From positions 248,001 through 312,000 of the forward strand of contig CP075365.1 of the NCBI GenBank assembly GCA_019454125.1: a stretch of 64,000 nt of DNA. Direction: 5' to 3'. The translations under genes were made by a program, and so were the position numbers. This document shows positions 62,386 through 64,000 of the stretch, one piece after another. Every line of letters begins with the position of its first letter. Positions within the stretch are counted from its first letter, which is position 1. Origin of the DNA: Fimbriimonadaceae bacterium (GTDB lineage Bacteria; Armatimonadota; Fimbriimonadia; Fimbriimonadales; Fimbriimonadaceae). The notes under the pieces are model-generated. The model did not search any database, was not told the origin of the DNA, and worked only from the letters and a program-made list of their open reading frames with translations.

Positions 62386-62589
62386 GGAGAGACTTAGGAG
62401 AATTGTCGGGACGCCAGCCCTGGCTTTCCAGTGGGGACACTCCGGTTTGGGCCCAACCCCCGCAGTAGACTCCGGATGGGGAAAACCAGGGGCGGCGAAA
62501 GGTTTTTGGGGCCCGTCTAGACTGCTACACTAATTGGCTTTTTGGCCACAACCGCTGTTGGCGGCCCTGACCCAATCTCCCTGTCGCTT

Positions 62590-64000
62590 ATGCCCGAGCC
62601 GATCCGCCTCCTTGATCCCCACACGATCAACCAGATCGCGGCGGGCGAGGTCGTGGAGCGCCCGGCCAGCGTCGTGAAGGAACTGGTCGAGAACGCCCTG
62701 GACGCGGGCGCCACCCGGATCCAGATCGAGATCGAGGAGGCGGGGCGCAACCTGATCGAGGTCTCGGACGACGGTCACGGGATCCCTTCCGAGGCCATCC
62801 CGCTCGCCATGGAGCGGCATGCGACCTCGAAGATCCGTCGGGCCGCCGACCTCTTGCGGGTGGAAAGCTACGGCTTCCGGGGAGAGGCCCTGCCCTCGAT
62901 CGCCTCGGTCGCCCGGTTGACCCTGGCCTCCGGCACCACGGACGGGTTGCGCTACGAAGTCGTGGCGGAAGACGGCAAGCTGGCCGGCCCCGACCCGGTT
63001 TCTGGCCCCAGGGGGACGACCGTCCGGGTCGAGCGGCTGTTCGGTTCGACGCCGGCCCGGCTCAAGTTCCTGAAGACCGACGGCACCGAGTTGGGCGCCT
63101 GCGTCGAGGCGGTCGGCAAAGCGGCCGTCTCCCGGCCGGACGTGCGGTTCGTCCTGAAGCACGGCGCGCAGACCCTGGTGGCGACCTCCGGCTCTGGCGA
63201 CCCCGCCACCGCTCTCGGCGAGGTCTGGGGCCGGGAAGTGGCCAAGGCCCTGGTGCCGGTGGACGCGATGGCCTCCGGCGTGCGCGTGCGCGGCCTTGTC
63301 GCCCCGCCCCACTTCACACGGCCCACACGCTCCCAGCAATGGTTCTTCGTGAACGGGCGGCCCGTCCGGTCGCGGACGCTGCAAGCGGCGCTCGACCAGG
63401 CCTTCCGCTCCTTGACGCCGGAGAAGCGGTTCCCCGTCGCCGCGATCTTCGTGGACGCCGACCCGGCCCGGCTGGACATCAACGTTTCCCCGACGAAGAG
63501 CGAGGTGCGCTTCCAGCAAGAGGGGGCGGTCTTTGACGCCGTCCGGCGGGCGGTCACGTCCGCCTTGCTCGAGCACGGCATGGTCCCGACCCTGGGGCAG
63601 GTCGCTGAAGTGAACCAGGCCCTGACCGCGGCCCGGCCGCTCCCCTTTGGCGCGGACCCCGGTTTGCGCATCGAGGCGGGAGGGGCGCCTGCCCTGGGTG
63701 CGCTCTCTTTGCTCGCCCAGCAGCCGCTTTTGCCCGTGAACGGGACGGCCGCCCTGGACTACGCGGCAGCCCCGGCCACGCTGCCGGGCCTGCTGGAAGG
63801 TCTGCGCGTCTTCGGCCAAGTCGACGCCACCTTCATCCTTGCCGAGAACGCGACGGGCGTGCTGATCATCGACCAGCACGTGGCCCACGAGCGCATCCTC
63901 TTCGAGCGGTTGCGCAACACGCGCGGCGGCGGTGCCGTAGAGACCCAAGCCTTGGTCGCGCCGGAAACGCTCCACGTCGGCGCGGCCGGCGCAAAATGTC
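62590..64000 (+). CDS. mutL: DNA mismatch repair protein MutL (5' part, runs off the window)
   Basis: The 470 visible codons start at ATG 62590 and stay open to the last base. The GHKL ATPase has KELVENALDAGATRIQIEIE (about 31-50), SDDGHGIP, ATSKI and YGFRGEALPSIASV, then RLFGSTPARLKFLK. The transducer domain is about 210-330. The beginning of the C-terminal domain has DQHVAHERILFE, close to the DQHAxxExxxxE endonuclease motif, with Val for Ala. MutL is therefore probably a nicking type, as in bacteria without MutH. It is divergent from motA. Confidence 0.95.
   Translation, partial: MPEPIRLLDPHTINQIAAGEVVERPASVVKELVENALDAGATRIQIEIEEAGRNLIEVSDDGHGIPSEAIPLAMERHATSKIRRAADLLRVESYGFRGEALPSIASVARLTLASGTTDGLRYEVVAEDGKLAGPDPVSGPRGTTVRVERLFGSTPARLKFLKTDGTELGACVEAVGKAAVSRPDVRFVLKHGAQTLVATSGSGDPATALGEVWGREVAKALVPVDAMASGVRVRGLVAPPHFTRPTRSQQWFFVNGRPVRSRTLQAALDQAFRSLTPEKRFPVAAIFVDADPARLDINVSPTKSEVRFQQEGAVFDAVRRAVTSALLEHGMVPTLGQVAEVNQALTAARPLPFGADPGLRIEAGGAPALGALSLLAQQPLLPVNGTAALDYAAAPATLPGLLEGLRVFGQVDATFILAENATGVLIIDQHVAHERILFERLRNTRGGGAVETQALVAPETLHVGAAGAKC

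Overview
The window looks like chromosome from a high-GC, diderm bacterium, most probably Armatimonadota of the Fimbriimonadia type. This is inferred from gene content, not from a database match. The signs are two H-X9-DG/DUF1559-style pseudopilins with the [20 protein letters not shown] leader, PEP-CTERM proteins, LpxA and FabZ (an outer membrane), type IV pilus motor genes scattered as single genes, HAF-repeat secreted proteins, and very few classical operons. Nothing marks it as plasmid or prophage.

Layout. 1-5.7 kb: a pseudopilin, an uncalled Pmp3/YqaE-type gene, uvrC, a secreted thioredoxin-like protein, an orphan fragment, a PspA homologue and a solitary atpC. 5.9-9.3 kb: a tight operon (small membrane protein, membrane-anchored YvcK, gmk, coaBC). 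9.3-13.1 kb: two divergent secreted proteins and an ABC exporter. 13.1-14.0 kb: a gene-poor island of hairpin repeats and a 52-bp palindrome. 14.0-23.3 kb: tmk, an acyl-CoA-dehydrogenase-like flavoprotein, acnA, a basic Lys/Ala-rich protein, nadA, dxs and hemW. The hemW leader holds a small two-helix gene with an in-frame TGA. 23.5-32.9 kb: argS, pilB, a tandem pair of HAF-repeat secreted proteins (the first broken by a 12-G tract and a TAG), and an MscS channel. 33-39.7 kb: a GH38 mannosidase, a divergent DprA, ruvC and pilT. 39.7-46.8 kb: a baeRF-family protein, two PEP-CTERM proteins (one a trypsin-like protease), a double-HTH regulator, pilC and a sugar isomerase. 46.8-53.3 kb: a lipoprotein, a pseudopilin, a beta-barrel protein, a creatininase, dnaA, a thiamin pyrophosphokinase, an FHA protein, purM and tRNA-Lys. 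53.4-64 kb: a GH13 amylase, a zinc-ribbon membrane protein, a SpoIIM protein, a sigma factor, DedA, fabZ-lpxA, motB-motA and the 5' part of mutL.

How the parts relate. Most genes are housekeeping genes in units of one to four, often with convergent overlaps of 4-83 bp. Several have a -10-like hexamer 6-8 nt before the start codon and no Shine-Dalgarno, which suggests leaderless transcripts. The pilus system is represented by PilB, PilT, PilC and two pseudopilins at five separate sites.

Most interesting points: (1) a candidate selenoprotein gene (23260-23433) with an in-frame TGA followed at bacterial-SECIS distance by a perfect hairpin with a GGU loop; (2) a poly-G12 tract inside a signal peptide, which could be a phase-variation switch, in a gene that also carries an in-frame TAG; (3) REP-like hairpins whose arms show a compensatory base change; (4) palindromic sequence inside the argS coding frame.
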